From NCBI GenBank assembly GCA_035362835.1, contig DAOSDY010000001.1, forward strand, positions 1,488,001 through 1,552,000: a stretch of 64,000 nt of DNA, read 5' to 3'. The position numbers and the translations under genes were made by a program. How positions within the stretch are numbered: position 1 is the stretch's first letter; each line of letters begins with the position of its first letter. Below the pieces are notes generated by a model. That model was not told where the DNA came from and searched no databases. It was given only the letters and a program-made list of their open reading frames with translations. Origin of the DNA: Melioribacteraceae bacterium (GTDB lineage Bacteria > Bacteroidota > Ignavibacteria > Ignavibacteriales > Melioribacteraceae). Below, piece by piece: positions 44,340-53,484 of this stretch.

Positions 44340-46730
44340 ATGGAAAATCAGTTATCTATAGTGTTGAGCAGAAACAAATTACTAAAAAATGTTGATATTA
44401 ATAGAATCGACTACAGCGGTATTAAGGGAAAACTTATGACAATTTCAGAAGGACAAATCCTGTACCGCGAGGGAGACAATGCAGATACCATCTACCTGAT
44501 TATTTCAGGCGAAATAAATCTCCTTAAAAAAAGAATGCTGGGCAAACCTAAATCATATATCTTTTCACAGGATGAATTTGTTGGCAACGATGAATATTTT
44601 GAAGAAACATCCCGATTCTCAACCGCCGTTGCATTAAGGGACTCTTACATAATCGCACTTTCGAAAAATGAGATTGAAAACCTGATTGAACAGGATGACC
44701 AGGTTTATGAAAATCTCCGTTTGCCGGCTGTTGAAATCGACACTGAAATAGAAAATCTAAAACCAACTTCCTCAGTAGATGATTTGAAAATCGGAAGTTC
44801 TACAAAGGAGGATTTTCAGCTTTCGGAAGAGAGTAAACCGGCAACCGGGGACGAAGATTTTTTTAAATCGATTGCCGATACAACCAGACCCGATACATCT
44901 AACCTGATTCAACCTATAGAAGAATCGAGCGTTCCGGATCAGACAACGCCGGAACCGGTTGACGAAAAAAGCCCGGATTTTGAACTGAATGCCTTTCTTA
45001 ATGAAGACGGGATCCCAAAGTCGGAAGTTGACCTTACTGAAACAGAAGAATCTTCAACTCCGGCTGAAACCGGATCAGTATTACAGAAAGAGGAAGATTT
45101 TCTGTTCAATGAATACACCATGCTGAATGAAGACGGTATTCCAAAACCTGAATTTGAATTACCCGAAACAGAAAATATAAAACCTCCGCCCGAACCGGTT
45201 TTTAATGATCTTGATGAAGCTCTGTTCAGCCTGCTTAGCGGTGAAGCGACTCTCCCTGAACCCGATGTTACCGGAAATTTACACGATGCAAACCCGGCAG
45301 AGGAATTCTTCGATGTAAACCGGATACCGGCTGAAAAACCGTTGGAGAAAATTGTTGAACCGGAAGAAATTAAAGAAATTATTCCAGAGCCGGAACCAAT
45401 TTCTGAATCCTCTGAACCGGTTGAGACCTTTCCATCGTTTAACGATTTTGAATCCGAAGAAATTTTTGAGGAAGCAGATAAGAACCTTGCTCAGCTTATT
45501 CAACCAGATGAACCGGAAAAAATACTTCCATCATTTAATAAGGAAGACGCTATGAATAATGATCAGCTTCAGATGATTATAAAAGCCGCCGAGCTTGTTA
45601 ATTCAACTATCAAGATCGATGAAGTATTGAAAAACATTGTTGAGGTTGCAAGTAATCTTACTAATGCAGACAGGGGAACTTTATATCTGGTTGACAGAGA
45701 AAAGGGCGAACTCTGGTCTCTTATAGCCATGGGAAGCGAACGGAAGGAGATTCGGGTAAAATTAGGCGAAGGATTATCCGGATTTGTTGCTAAGACAGGA
45801 GAAATATTAAATATAAAAGACGCACGCAGCGATCCGAGATGGCGCTCGGATTTTGATAAAACAAGCGGATATGTTACAAAAACCGCTCTAACATTTCCGA
45901 TTCATAATAATAAAGACGAAATTATTGGCGTTCTGCAATTGCTGAACAGCAGAAATGGCGAGTTCTCCAAACTTGATGAAGAGTTGTTGAATGCTATGTC
46001 GATTCATTCGGCTCTCGCTCTTCAGAATGCCGAAATGGTTGAAAAACTTCTTCAGGTGGAAAGAGTTCAGTCTCTTGGCAAAATGGCGAACTTCCTTATT
46101 CAGGATATTAAAAAGCCGATTCTCGTTAGCAAACGGTATGTTGAACACCTTAAAAGTAAATCCCTTTCTCCCGATAACGCTCAGATTGTCGATATGCTTC
46201 ACGAACAGTTGAGTCAGGTGGCGGATCTTGTTCAGACTACATCAAGCTATTCGGAAGGAAAAACGATTCTGCGCACTCTTACGGTTAGCATTAATAATAC
46301 GCTGGCCGACTATGCTTCGAGAATAGGAGCTTATGTTGAATCCAGAAACTGCCAGATTGTTGCAGAATATGATAAGGATATTACTGTTAAACTTGACGTG
46401 AAAGAATTTTATCAGTGTTATATGCATCTCGTTAAAAATGCCTGCGATGCTATGCCTGACGGCGGCAATATTTATGTCTCTACTAAACGGGACGATAAAG
46501 AGAAAAAGATTAAAATATTTGTAAGGGATAACGGCCTCGGTATAGCCGATAGTCTGAAATCAAAAATCTTCGAACCGTTTTTTACACAGGGTAAAAAAGA
46601 AGGTGCCGGCCTCGGCCTCTCCATAACTAAAAAGGTCGTCGAAAGCCACAACGGTAAAATTGATGTTCAGAGCTCTCTGGGCGAAGGCGCCACATTTATT
46701 ATTACGCTTCCAACTGCTTCTTCAATATGA
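44340..46730 (+). CDS. CNB-like / GAF / HATPase protein with Gln in place of the H-box His
   Basis: This 796-residue soluble protein has, in order, a CNB-like fold (about 10-130), an acidic Pro-rich linker (about 135-400) with the repeated motif LNEDGIPK, a GAF domain (about 420-555, NLTNADRGTLYLVDREKG), a DHp-like helix and a HATPase (DNGLGIAD, AGLGLSITKK). At the H-box the sequence is LIQDIKKP instead of the usual HDIKNP, so the phospho-acceptor is Gln588. The CNB-like part has Asn where Glu normally binds the ribose (VGNDEYF) and Phe aligned with the phosphate Arg. It may be a pseudokinase or scaffold. There is no partner nearby. Confidence 0.85.
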   Translation: MENQLSIVLSRNKLLKNVDINRIDYSGIKGKLMTISEGQILYREGDNADTIYLIISGEINLLKKRMLGKPKSYIFSQDEFVGNDEYFEETSRFSTAVALRDSYIIALSKNEIENLIEQDDQVYENLRLPAVEIDTEIENLKPTSSVDDLKIGSSTKEDFQLSEESKPATGDEDFFKSIADTTRPDTSNLIQPIEESSVPDQTTPEPVDEKSPDFELNAFLNEDGIPKSEVDLTETEESSTPAETGSVLQKEEDFLFNEYTMLNEDGIPKPEFELPETENIKPPPEPVFNDLDEALFSLLSGEATLPEPDVTGNLHDANPAEEFFDVNRIPAEKPLEKIVEPEEIKEIIPEPEPISESSEPVETFPSFNDFESEEIFEEADKNLAQLIQPDEPEKILPSFNKEDAMNNDQLQMIIKAAELVNSTIKIDEVLKNIVEVASNLTNADRGTLYLVDREKGELWSLIAMGSERKEIRVKLGEGLSGFVAKTGEILNIKDARSDPRWRSDFDKTSGYVTKTALTFPIHNNKDEIIGVLQLLNSRNGEFSKLDEELLNAMSIHSALALQNAEMVEKLLQVERVQSLGKMANFLIQDIKKPILVSKRYVEHLKSKSLSPDNAQIVDMLHEQLSQVADLVQTTSSYSEGKTILRTLTVSINNTLADYASRIGAYVESRNCQIVAEYDKDITVKLDVKEFYQCYMHLVKNACDAMPDGGNIYVSTKRDDKEKKIKIFVRDNGLGIADSLKSKIFEPFFTQGKKEGAGLGLSITKKVVESHNGKIDVQSSLGEGATFIITLPTASSI

Positions 46731-46785
46731 TAGCGGTTTTCCTTTTAAACAAATTAGTTCACATTCCTGAATTAAATTGAAGACT

Positions 46786-47694
46786 ATGTCGTATAACCTG
46801 ATTACAATTCTGGGACCTACCGCTTCGGGAAAAACAGGATTAGCCGCACTGCTGGCCAACAAATTTGACGGCGAAATTATTTCTGCCGACTCCCGGCAGG
46901 TTTACAGAAAGATGGATATCGGTACGGGGAAAGATCTGGATGATTATAATGTTGATGGGAAAAATATTCCGTATCATTTAATCGATGTTATTGATCCGGG
47001 CGGTGAGTTCAATCTCTTCCTCTTTAACTCGATGTTCTTTGATTCCTGCCATTCAATAGTTAACCGCAATAAAATCCCTTTTCTTGTAGGTGGAACAGGA
47101 CTCTTTTTACACTCAATCCTTACCGGGTATGAGTTAAACCGGATTGAATTCAGCCAGAAACGATTTAATGAATTATCCAAGCTGAAGATTGAACAGCTGA
47201 GAGAGATGCTCCTTTCTTTGAATCCAAAACTTCACAACAGTACGGATCTTCTCATTAAAGAAAGAATTGTAAAAGCTGTAATGATTGCCGAGAATAAAAG
47301 TTTTTCGCCTGTCGATAATAAAGTTGAAATGAAATCCCTGACGATTGGAGTGAGAAATGAGAGAAACATTATTAAAGAAAGAATTACAGAGAGACTGAAG
47401 AAGAGATTGAAGAACGGAATGATTGAAGAAGTTCAGGGTCTGATAAATGGCGGCATTACATTGAATAAACTTCTCTTCTTCGGCCTGGAATACAAATTCA
47501 TCGGCAAATATATTTCCGGCGAACTATCATATGACGAAATGTTTAATCAACTCAATTCCGGAATCCATAATTTTGCAAAACGGCAAATGACGTGGTTCAG
47601 GAAAATGGAAAAAGAGGGAATCATTATTAACTGGATTGACGGTGCGGATTATCATGCCGCTGAAAACATTATCGCCCGGAATTACTTCGCATGA
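46786..47694 (+). CDS. miaA: tRNA dimethylallyltransferase
   Basis: MiaA adds a dimethylallyl group to adenosine 37 of tRNAs that read codons starting with U. This 302-residue protein has the P-loop GPTASGKTG near residues 10-18, ISADSRQVYRKMDIGTGK, the substrate region YHLIDVIDP and GGTGLFLHSI. I chose ATG 46786 over an in-frame TTG at 46777. The stop overlaps the next gene's start by 4 bases (ATGA), so the two are coupled in translation. Confidence 0.94.
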   Translation: MSYNLITILGPTASGKTGLAALLANKFDGEIISADSRQVYRKMDIGTGKDLDDYNVDGKNIPYHLIDVIDPGGEFNLFLFNSMFFDSCHSIVNRNKIPFLVGGTGLFLHSILTGYELNRIEFSQKRFNELSKLKIEQLREMLLSLNPKLHNSTDLLIKERIVKAVMIAENKSFSPVDNKVEMKSLTIGVRNERNIIKERITERLKKRLKNGMIEEVQGLINGGITLNKLLFFGLEYKFIGKYISGELSYDEMFNQLNSGIHNFAKRQMTWFRKMEKEGIIINWIDGADYHAAENIIARNYFA

Positions 47695-49007
47695 TAGAAA
47701 TCCCGCTTAACCCGGATAACCTTCCGCCGGATGTTGTAAAATACCTCAGAAAATACTCGGGCACAAAATGGAAGGTAAAACTTCCGTCAGTAAAAAAATT
47801 CCTTAATATAATTGTAGTGCCCGCTATCTCTGAATATCAGAATATTAAATCATTTCCCGGTTCTCTGCTACAGTCGGACGATAAGCATTTTGAATCAACA
47901 TTAGTTCTTTTTGTTATCAACGCGAAAGATGATTCCCCCGAAGATGTGAAATCGGATAATTCTAAATCGATTGACTTTCTAAACAATTTCAACACCGGTA
48001 ATAACCTGTCAATCGGTTTTATCGATGCTTCTTCAAACGGACTTTCTATGCCGGTCAAAGAGGGTGGAGTTGGACTTGCCAGAAAGATCGGAATGGACCT
48101 TGCCCTTACGCTTTTTGATTATTCCTCCCTTCGCAAAAAACTGATGATCTGTCTTGATGCCGACTGTAGAGTAGAAGCTAATTATCTGTCTGAAATAGTT
48201 GATTATTTTAATAATGAAAAGATCTCCGCGGCTGTTGTAGAATACAGGCACCAGCTTCCGGAAAACGAGAACGATAGAAGAGGAATAATTGCTTACGAGA
48301 TTTTTCTGCGTTATTATGTGGCCGGATTGTTCTATGCGGGCTCTCCGTTTGCATATCATTCGGTCGGTTCTACGATGGTTTGCGATTACGAAAGTTATAT
48401 CAAAGTCGGCGGGATGAATAAAAGAAAAGCAGCTGAGGATTTTTATTTTTTGGAGAAACTTGCAAAGATAACCGAGATTAAAAAAATTAAGAGTACAACG
48501 GTACATCCGTCAAGCAGGGAGTCCTGGCGCGTTCCTTTCGGTACAGGTCAGAGGATGAACCGTTTCAATGCGGGTACTCATAACGAATATCTCCTTTTTG
48601 ATCCGCGCCTGTTCGATCTCCTTAAAACCTGGCTGGAAATTTATTACGGTTCCGATTTTATGCCGGCTGCGGAATACCTGCAAAAAGCAGACTCGATTCA
48701 TCCGGAGATCGCTGCATTTCTTAAACAGAATTTGTTCGAAAGTCAGTGGGATGCAATAATAAGTAATTCTCGGAATCCGGATCAGATCAAAAAACAAAAA
48801 ATGATCTGGTTCGACGGATTCAGAACAATGAAACTTGTCCATCACCTTAGAGACAATGTCTATCCATTGATAAATATGTTCGATGCCCTTGATCTTCTAT
48901 TTAAACGAATGAACTATGAAATCAGCCTTAACCGAACCGATTCTATTCCTTCAATTGATATTCAGCTGGAATATTTAAAAGGGTTAAGGATTCTTAACAA
49001 TCGTTGA
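47691..49007 (+). CDS. Glycosyltransferase, GT2-like fold with DxD motif
   Basis: This 438-residue soluble protein has a GT-A fold like family 2. KLPSVKKFLNIIVVPAISEY begins the Rossmann-like sheet, and the metal/nucleotide motif DADC lies in KLMICLDADCRVEANYL. The region GGMNKRKAAEDFYFLEK looks like the acceptor-side GG...EDxDF motif with RxR-like residues, a standard GT2 feature. No membrane helix is seen. The donor and acceptor are unknown. It is translationally coupled to miaA through ATGA, an unusual pairing with no evident biochemical link. prfA follows after 82 bases. Confidence 0.75.
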   Translation: MIEIPLNPDNLPPDVVKYLRKYSGTKWKVKLPSVKKFLNIIVVPAISEYQNIKSFPGSLLQSDDKHFESTLVLFVINAKDDSPEDVKSDNSKSIDFLNNFNTGNNLSIGFIDASSNGLSMPVKEGGVGLARKIGMDLALTLFDYSSLRKKLMICLDADCRVEANYLSEIVDYFNNEKISAAVVEYRHQLPENENDRRGIIAYEIFLRYYVAGLFYAGSPFAYHSVGSTMVCDYESYIKVGGMNKRKAAEDFYFLEKLAKITEIKKIKSTTVHPSSRESWRVPFGTGQRMNRFNAGTHNEYLLFDPRLFDLLKTWLEIYYGSDFMPAAEYLQKADSIHPEIAAFLKQNLFESQWDAIISNSRNPDQIKKQKMIWFDGFRTMKLVHHLRDNVYPLINMFDALDLLFKRMNYEISLNRTDSIPSIDIQLEYLKGLRILNNR

Positions 49008-49089
49008 TAGCCGGCCATCAATTTTGTTACACTAAACTTTCGTATATTTTGCCCGCTTTTTCAACGGAAATCATGTTTATAGAGGATGT

Positions 49090-50166
49090 ATGGAGCTTCA
49101 TCAAAAATTAAAAGCTATTAAAGAAAAGTACGATAGAATCAACGAACAACTTTCCGATCCTAATATTATGTCGGATCAGTCGAAGTATATTTCTTTGAGC
49201 AAGGAAAGAACACAGCTGACTGAGATTGTAGATGCTTTCATTAAGTATGATACTCTTATCAGAAATATTAAAGGAAACGAAGAAATTCTGGAAACATCCG
49301 ACGACAGGGAATTGAACGAGATTGCAGAGAACGAACTTAAAGAGCTTAAGGAAATCAGGATCAGTATGGAAGAGGAAATTAAATTGCTTCTTATCCCAAA
49401 AGATCCCGATGACGATAAAGATGTAATTATGGAAATCCGTGCGGGTACAGGAGGTGAAGAAGCCGGATTGTTTGCTGCTGATCTTTACCGGATGTATTCC
49501 AGGTATGCCGAAACACGCGGCTGGAAAAAAGAATTGATAGATATAAACGAATCAGGCGGATTGGGCGGAATAAAGGAAGTCGTATTCAGTTTGATAGGAG
49601 CCGGTGTTTACGGTGATCTAAAATTTGAAAGCGGCGTTCATAGAGTTCAAAGGGTTCCTGCTACCGAAACCAGCGGAAGAGTTCATACTTCTGCAGCTTC
49701 TGTTGCCGTATTGCCCGAAGTTGAGGACGTTGAAGTGGAAATTAATCCTAATGATCTAAGGATTGATGTTTATAGAAGCGGCGGTGCCGGCGGTCAGAAT
49801 GTCAATAAAGTTGAAACGGCTATCCGCATAACGCACTTACCTACTGGACTTGTTGTTCAATGCCAGGATGAGCGCTCACAATTGAAAAACCGTCAAAAGG
49901 CGATGAAGGTTCTTAAAGCCAGATTGTATGATATGAAAACCCAGGAGCAGAATAATGAAATTGCTCAGCAGAGAAAATTGATGGTTAAAAGCGGCGATAG
50001 AAGCGATAAGATTAGAACTTACAATTACCCCCAGAACAGAGTTACTGATCATAGAATCGGATTAACACTTTACAATCTTTCCGAAGTTATGGAAGGAGAC
50101 ATTGACGAATTCGTTGAAAAACTTAAACTTGCCGATAGAACAGAAAAACTTCAAAGCAGTTTTTAA
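49090..50166 (+). CDS. prfA: Peptide chain release factor 1
   Basis: RF1 ends translation at UAA and UAG. The 358-residue protein has the codon-recognition tripeptide PAT (190-192, RF1-type PxT rather than the RF2 SPF). The peptidyl-tRNA-hydrolysing GGQ (234-236) lies in RSGGAGGQNVNKVETAIRITH. The length is normal. No frameshift site is present, as expected for RF1. A strong terminator follows the stop. Confidence 0.95.
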   Translation: MELHQKLKAIKEKYDRINEQLSDPNIMSDQSKYISLSKERTQLTEIVDAFIKYDTLIRNIKGNEEILETSDDRELNEIAENELKELKEIRISMEEEIKLLLIPKDPDDDKDVIMEIRAGTGGEEAGLFAADLYRMYSRYAETRGWKKELIDINESGGLGGIKEVVFSLIGAGVYGDLKFESGVHRVQRVPATETSGRVHTSAASVAVLPEVEDVEVEINPNDLRIDVYRSGGAGGQNVNKVETAIRITHLPTGLVVQCQDERSQLKNRQKAMKVLKARLYDMKTQEQNNEIAQQRKLMVKSGDRSDKIRTYNYPQNRVTDHRIGLTLYNLSEVMEGDIDEFVEKLKLADRTEKLQSSF

Positions 50167-50183
50167 TTTTTCTGAAGTAATAG

Positions 50184-50213
50184 AAAGGCCGGTTGCTCTA
50201 CCGGCCTTTTTTT
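50184..50213. terminator. Terminator between prfA and the lumazine-binding-like gene
   Basis: A perfect 10-bp stem AAAGGCCGGT/ACCGGCCTTT has the loop TGCTCT and a T-run on the plus strand. It serves prfA and probably the convergent gene. Confidence 0.9.
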
Positions 50214-50217
50214 AAGA

Positions 50218-50655
50218 TTAATTCTTTACAAAATCCCACAGGACATTAACAATTCTCCACTCGCCGTTCCATTTGCTCATATGAATATAGTCGAAGAAAC
50301 CTTTCGCAACCGTTCTAACACTCGCATTATTGCCTGTAATATCGAGTATTCTGAATTCAAAGATTCTCTGATCTGTGGGAATCGATTTTCCACCGCCGCT
50401 TCTTGTAATGTTGATAAGTGTTAAAGCGCTCATCTGATCGAGCCGCTGTCTGCCAGATTGCGGGTCGGTTCTTACAATTCTCTTTGCGAGTTCCGGGTGA
50501 AGTGCTTTCTCCATCATTTCCGGATTCCCCTCATAAAAGCCCTGGATATAATTCATAGCTGTCTGTCTGATTGCAAGAGAGTCTTCTTTTGTTTGTGCGT
50601 TGGTAAATACTGATGCTAATAAAAAAAACGAAAGTATCAAAAGTGTTTTTCTCAT
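50218..50655 (-). CDS. Exported SnoaL/NTF2-like putative lumazine-binding protein
   Basis: This 145-residue protein has a signal peptide (RKTLLILSFFLLASVFTNA) and one small NTF2-like domain. NYIQGFYEGNPEMMEKALHP, ELAKRIVRTD and WNGEWRIVNVLWDF match the pattern annotated as putative lumazine-binding. The ligand and the role are not established for this family. It lies at the end of the minus-strand run, 54 bases after the asparaginase gene. Confidence 0.8.
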   Translation of the reverse strand: MRKTLLILSFFLLASVFTNAQTKEDSLAIRQTAMNYIQGFYEGNPEMMEKALHPELAKRIVRTDPQSGRQRLDQMSALTLINITRSGGGKSIPTDQRIFEFRILDITGNNASVRTVAKGFFDYIHMSKWNGEWRIVNVLWDFVKN

Positions 50656-50709
50656 GACTAACCCTGATTTGTTTACGCCATTTTAGACGCAGCAGTTATG
50701 AACCGGTTT

Positions 50710-51675
50710 TCACTTTATTAAATAGTCACTTTTAAATGCCCTGTTGTATTCAGGAGTTGTAACACAATAAGTAAATCCTTTGCGGAGCGAGTAAGCCCCA
50801 ACTTCACCGCTCTTCGATAATCCGATGTAGCAAACATTAACATCCGTGAGGTTTTTGCTGGATTTATAGATTCTTTCAACGGCTAGTTCGCAAGCTTTCT
50901 GTGGGGAGTATTCATCCCTCATCTTTTCTACAATTAAAAAACTCCCGAGAGTTCTCATTACATATTCACCGTTTCCGGTAGAAACAGCGCCGCCAACCTG
51001 ATTATCTACAAACATTGCGGCTCCGATAATCGGTGAATCGCCTACGCGGCCGTGAAGTTTAAACCCCATTCCGCTTGTTGAAACACCACCGCTCATATTT
51101 CTGAATTTATCAATTGAAAGCATACCGATCGTATCATGATTCTCTGTTTTCTCTTTTTGCTCTTTCCATTTTAACCAGGCCTCTCTCGCCCTGTCAGTCA
51201 ATAGGTTCTCCTCTTTGAATCCGTTTTCAAGCGCAAACTTTCTGGCCCCTTCTCCTGCAAGCATAACATGATTTGTTTTTTCCATTACAAGCCTGGCAAC
51301 TGAAATCGGGTGCATAATATTCTGAAGAAAAGCTACCGAACCTGCGTTCCCGTTCCAGTCCATTACGGATGCGTCGAGCGTGACTATTCCATCGGCATCG
51401 GGGAGGCCGCCGTATCCCACCGATGTATCGTTTGGATCTGCTTCGGTAACCCGGATTCCCTGTTCTATTGCGTCGAGAGAGGAATTGCCGCCGTTCAGCA
51501 ATTCCATTGCGCGAGCATTCGATTTTAGATTCGGCTCCCAGGTTGATACTACAATCGGCAACTCATTGGCGCTTGCTGTATTCGAAAAGACCCTTGATGT
51601 AGGCAACTGGTTTAGAAGTAATCCGCCGCCGGCAACGGCACCGGTTTTAAGAAATTTCCTGCGATCGATTTTCAT
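50710..51675 (-). CDS. Tat-exported glycosylasparaginase (Ntn hydrolase)
   Basis: This 321-residue protein has a twin-arginine signal (DRRKFLKTGAVAGGGLLL). It has the Ntn-hydrolase fold of N4-(beta-N-acetylglucosaminyl)-L-asparaginase. Autocleavage before Thr182 in NHDTIGMLSID would expose the nucleophile. Further active-site residues appear in VGDSPIIGAAMFVDN and STGNGEYVMRT. These enzymes release aspartate from Asn-linked GlcNAc; here it is presumably used to recycle peptides or glycopeptides in the periplasm. It follows the pse operon by 26 bases but may not be functionally linked. Confidence 0.9.
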   Translation of the reverse strand: MKIDRRKFLKTGAVAGGGLLLNQLPTSRVFSNTASANELPIVVSTWEPNLKSNARAMELLNGGNSSLDAIEQGIRVTEADPNDTSVGYGGLPDADGIVTLDASVMDWNGNAGSVAFLQNIMHPISVARLVMEKTNHVMLAGEGARKFALENGFKEENLLTDRAREAWLKWKEQKEKTENHDTIGMLSIDKFRNMSGGVSTSGMGFKLHGRVGDSPIIGAAMFVDNQVGGAVSTGNGEYVMRTLGSFLIVEKMRDEYSPQKACELAVERIYKSSKNLTDVNVCYIGLSKSGEVGAYSLRKGFTYCVTTPEYNRAFKSDYLIK

Positions 51676-51701
51676 TTTCTCTCCGGGAGTTTAATTAATT
51701 A

Positions 51702-52433
51702 TTAGTTCGATTTTTGCTTAATATTTTCGTTGATTTTATTCAGCTCCGGTTTCCTGTTCATCAGATCAATAATGTCATCGAGTAAAAATAATTTATCCGG
51801 GACGTATAGCTCATTATAAATCTGGGTGATCAGATTGAAATCTTCAATTGTATCAACCGTCCATCTGTAACGGGAATAATCCTTCTCATTTTTAAAGTTT
51901 GTCACTTTAAATCTATCCGGATTATTGTATATGTATGGAGTAACATGTTCTCTGTCGAATGTACTAACGGCCTCTTTGGCAGCTTTAGAGAGTGAATCGA
52001 ATGTCATTATTTCTGTGTCGAGCCCTCTCGGAAAAGTTCGTTCAACCACGTTGCTCATATAATCAATGGTCTGACCGGATGAAATAAATTGCTCGAGCAT
52101 TCTATCGATAATTGAGGGATCGATAAGCGGACAGTCGGATGTAATGCGAATAATAATTTCCGCTCCCGATTGCAGAGCCGCTTCACAATACCGCGACAAA
52201 ACATTCTCAACACTTCCGCGGTAGTATTCAATTTTATTTTCGATACAGAACTTTTCAGTACTATCGTCTTCGGGGGCCGTAGTGGTTGCGATTACCATCT
52301 TATCTATCTGTACGGAATACGAGAGCCGGTTGATTACATGCCACAACATCGGCTTACCGCAGATTTCCTTGAATATTTTCCCGGGGAGCCGTGTTGAACC
52401 GGACCTTGCCTGTATTATCGCAACTTTTTTCAT
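51702..52433 (-). CDS. SpsF-type cytidylyltransferase, candidate CMP-pseudaminic acid synthetase
   Basis: This 243-residue protein has the nucleotidyl-transferase start AIIQARSGSTRLPGK and the metal-binding region ITSDCPLIDP, matching the SpsF/COG1861 group. It is in the pseI position where Campylobacter and Helicobacter carry PseF, which belongs to a related but different CMP-sialate synthetase branch. Activation of pseudaminic acid with CTP is inferred from position, since the rest of the pathway is complete. It lies 4 bases after pseI. Confidence 0.8.
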   Translation of the reverse strand: MKKVAIIQARSGSTRLPGKIFKEICGKPMLWHVINRLSYSVQIDKMVIATTTAPEDDSTEKFCIENKIEYYRGSVENVLSRYCEAALQSGAEIIIRITSDCPLIDPSIIDRMLEQFISSGQTIDYMSNVVERTFPRGLDTEIMTFDSLSKAAKEAVSTFDREHVTPYIYNNPDRFKVTNFKNEKDYSRYRWTVDTIEDFNLITQIYNELYVPDKLFLLDDIIDLMNRKPELNKINENIKQKSN

Positions 52434-52437
52434 TTAC

Positions 52438-53484
52438 TTACTCTATTAAATCTGTGCTGAGCGGTGTTCCTTTTTCTATATCCATCTTGGCTTTTTTCCC
52501 GATCACCTCATTGATCAACTTCGGCGGGAGGCCGTCGGACGGTCTGATTGAACGGATATTATTTTCTGTAAACAATTCCCCCTTTTTAATATTCTCAACA
52601 ACAAAAAGGGATCTCGCAAATTTTCTGCTTTTTTTAACTCTCTCGGTTAATTCGATTCCTTCTTTGCCAAGCGCCTTCTCAACAGTACGGATTGAATCGA
52701 CCATAAATTTAAACTCGGACGGTTCCAGGGAGAAACTGGAATCCGGCCCGCCGATTCTCCTGTCAATTATGAAATGTTTTTCAATTATTCGTGCGCCAAT
52801 GGCAGCGGCGGCAATCGGAACTGTTATTCCGGGAGTGTGATCGGATAATCCAGCAACCGTTTTAAATCTCTCTTTTAGAAAGGGGATTGAATTAAGATTT
52901 GCATCTTCAATTTTGGCCGGATACTCGGAAGTGCATTTTAATAATGCAACCTGGTTATTACCTGCACGGCGGCAGGCATCAACCGCTTCTTCAATCTCAT
53001 TTTCAGTCGCAATTCCGGTTGAAATTATTACCGGCTTTTCTTTGGAAGCAGTGTATTCAATTAATGGTAAATCAACAATTTCAAATGATGCAATTTTGTA
53101 TGCGGGAACATTCATCTTTTCAAGAAAATCAACTGCGGATTTGTCGAAAGGGGATGAGAAGCAAATAAGGCCGAGCTGATCGGCAATCTTTTTTAACTCC
53201 GGCTGCCATTCCCAGGGCGTGTAAGCTTTTTCATATAATTTATAGAGTGTTGTGCCGTCCCAGATTGTGCCTTGATTTATTTTAAAACAGTCTTTTTCAC
53301 TATTAAGCGTGAGAGTATCCGGCGTATAAGTCTGCAGTTTAACAGCGTCGGCACCGCATTCTTTAATTGCTTTTATTGACTCTACGGCAATATTGAAATC
53401 ATGGTTATGATTTGCGGAAAGCTCTGCTATTATAAACACTTTGCCGCTCTCGCCTATTTCGAAATCCCCGATTTTTAGTTTCAT
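52438..53484 (-). CDS. pseI: Pseudaminic acid synthase
   Basis: PseI condenses PEP with the 6-deoxy-AltdiNAc sugar to form pseudaminic acid. This 348-residue protein has the NeuB-like TIM barrel (AELSANHNHDFNIAVESI, GADAVKLQTY, KCTSEYPA, LSDHTPG, EKHFIID) and a C-terminal SAF/antifreeze-like domain (about 285-345). The pathway context selects PseI rather than NeuB or LegI. The start is ATG 53484, after AAAGG and overlapping the pseG-pseH stop; GTG 53487 is the alternative. Confidence 0.88.
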   Translation of the reverse strand: MKLKIGDFEIGESGKVFIIAELSANHNHDFNIAVESIKAIKECGADAVKLQTYTPDTLTLNSEKDCFKINQGTIWDGTTLYKLYEKAYTPWEWQPELKKIADQLGLICFSSPFDKSAVDFLEKMNVPAYKIASFEIVDLPLIEYTASKEKPVIISTGIATENEIEEAVDACRRAGNNQVALLKCTSEYPAKIEDANLNSIPFLKERFKTVAGLSDHTPGITVPIAAAAIGARIIEKHFIIDRRIGGPDSSFSLEPSEFKFMVDSIRTVEKALGKEGIELTERVKKSRKFARSLFVVENIKKGELFTENNIRSIRPSDGLPPKLINEVIGKKAKMDIEKGTPLSTDLIE

